A DNA stretch of 13,956 nt. Origin: Candidatus Eisenbergiella stercorigallinarum (GTDB taxonomy: Bacteria; Bacillota; Clostridia; Lachnospirales; Lachnospiraceae). The notes beneath the pieces were generated by a model. That model was given only the letters and a program-made list of their open reading frames with translations, was not told the origin of the DNA and did not search any database. The stretch lies in the NCBI GenBank assembly GCA_019120525.1, contig DWUW01000225.1, forward strand, positions 1 to 13,956, written 5' to 3'. This document shows, piece by piece, positions 13,836 to 13,956 of this stretch (positions are counted from its first letter, which is position 1; every line of letters begins with the position of its first letter). A program made the translations under genes and the position numbers.

Positions 13836-13956
13836 ATGATACTGACAGTGACATTGAATCCGGCAGTGGACAAGACTTATCAGACGGGAGAGCTTTTCTG
13901 CGGAAGGGTGAACCGGATGCGTTCCATGACCAATATCGCGGGCGGAAAGGGGATCA
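13836..13956 (+). CDS. PfkB-family sugar kinase, likely 1-phosphofructokinase or tagatose-6-phosphate kinase (5' part)
   Basis: Only the first 40 codons are in the window. They start MILTVTLNPAVDKTY, the typical N-terminus of the FruK/LacC branch of the ribokinase (PfkB) superfamily, and reach NIAGGKGI (33-40), the substrate-binding motif of that branch. FruK phosphorylates fructose 1-phosphate and LacC phosphorylates tagatose 6-phosphate, both with ATP; the fragment cannot separate them. AGAGG lies 5 bases before the ATG. The gene runs off the right edge. Confidence 0.88.
   Translation, partial: MILTVTLNPAVDKTYQTGELFCGRVNRMRSMTNIAGGKGI

Overview
The window looks like chromosomal DNA from a moderately GC-rich, spore-forming Clostridia bacterium, most likely of the Lachnospiraceae type. 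The main evidence is an intact SCIFF ranthipeptide precursor and its radical-SAM maturase, sitting between a TIGR04086-type small membrane protein and a fused secDF followed by recJ. A perfect match to the sigma-K promoter consensus in front of a leaderless amidase supports sporulation. I see no phage, insertion sequence or CRISPR array.

Layout. Positions 1-240 hold tandem minus-strand tRNA-Met(CAT) and tRNA-Val(TAC) genes behind a near-consensus promoter. Positions 278-2116 hold a minus-strand secreted 5'-nucleotidase/UshA-like gene with its own promoter, leader hairpin and terminator. It is divergent from ispF (2241-2792), which encodes a non-mevalonate isoprenoid enzyme with an unusual Cys-rich tail. 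Positions 2793-3295 are a 500-bp non-coding stretch with a strong promoter, tandem terminator-like hairpins, U-rich repeats and further stem-loops. It leads into a 1056-codon gene for a membrane-anchored, probably extracellular rod protein (3296-6466). That protein has in-frame 33-bp and 39-bp tandem repeats, a Cys/His-rich domain and a 200-residue Glu/Pro tail. A convergent minus-strand cell-wall amidase (6573-7115) shares the intergenic hairpin with it.

The right half is plus-strand: a TIGR04086-like membrane protein, the SCIFF precursor (47 aa, missing from simple ORF calls because of its size), the SCIFF maturase, secDF and recJ, then the start of a PfkB-family sugar kinase cut by the window edge. 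The maturase and precursor make a thioether-crosslinked peptide. SecDF is the proton-driven export factor whose gene is habitually linked to SCIFF. A hairpin between precursor and maturase, and another between secDF and recJ, probably tune expression within the run.

The least explained material is the 1056-codon gene with its structured leader. The best-supported regulatory inference is sigma-K control of the amidase, which suggests a CwlC-like role in mother-cell lysis.
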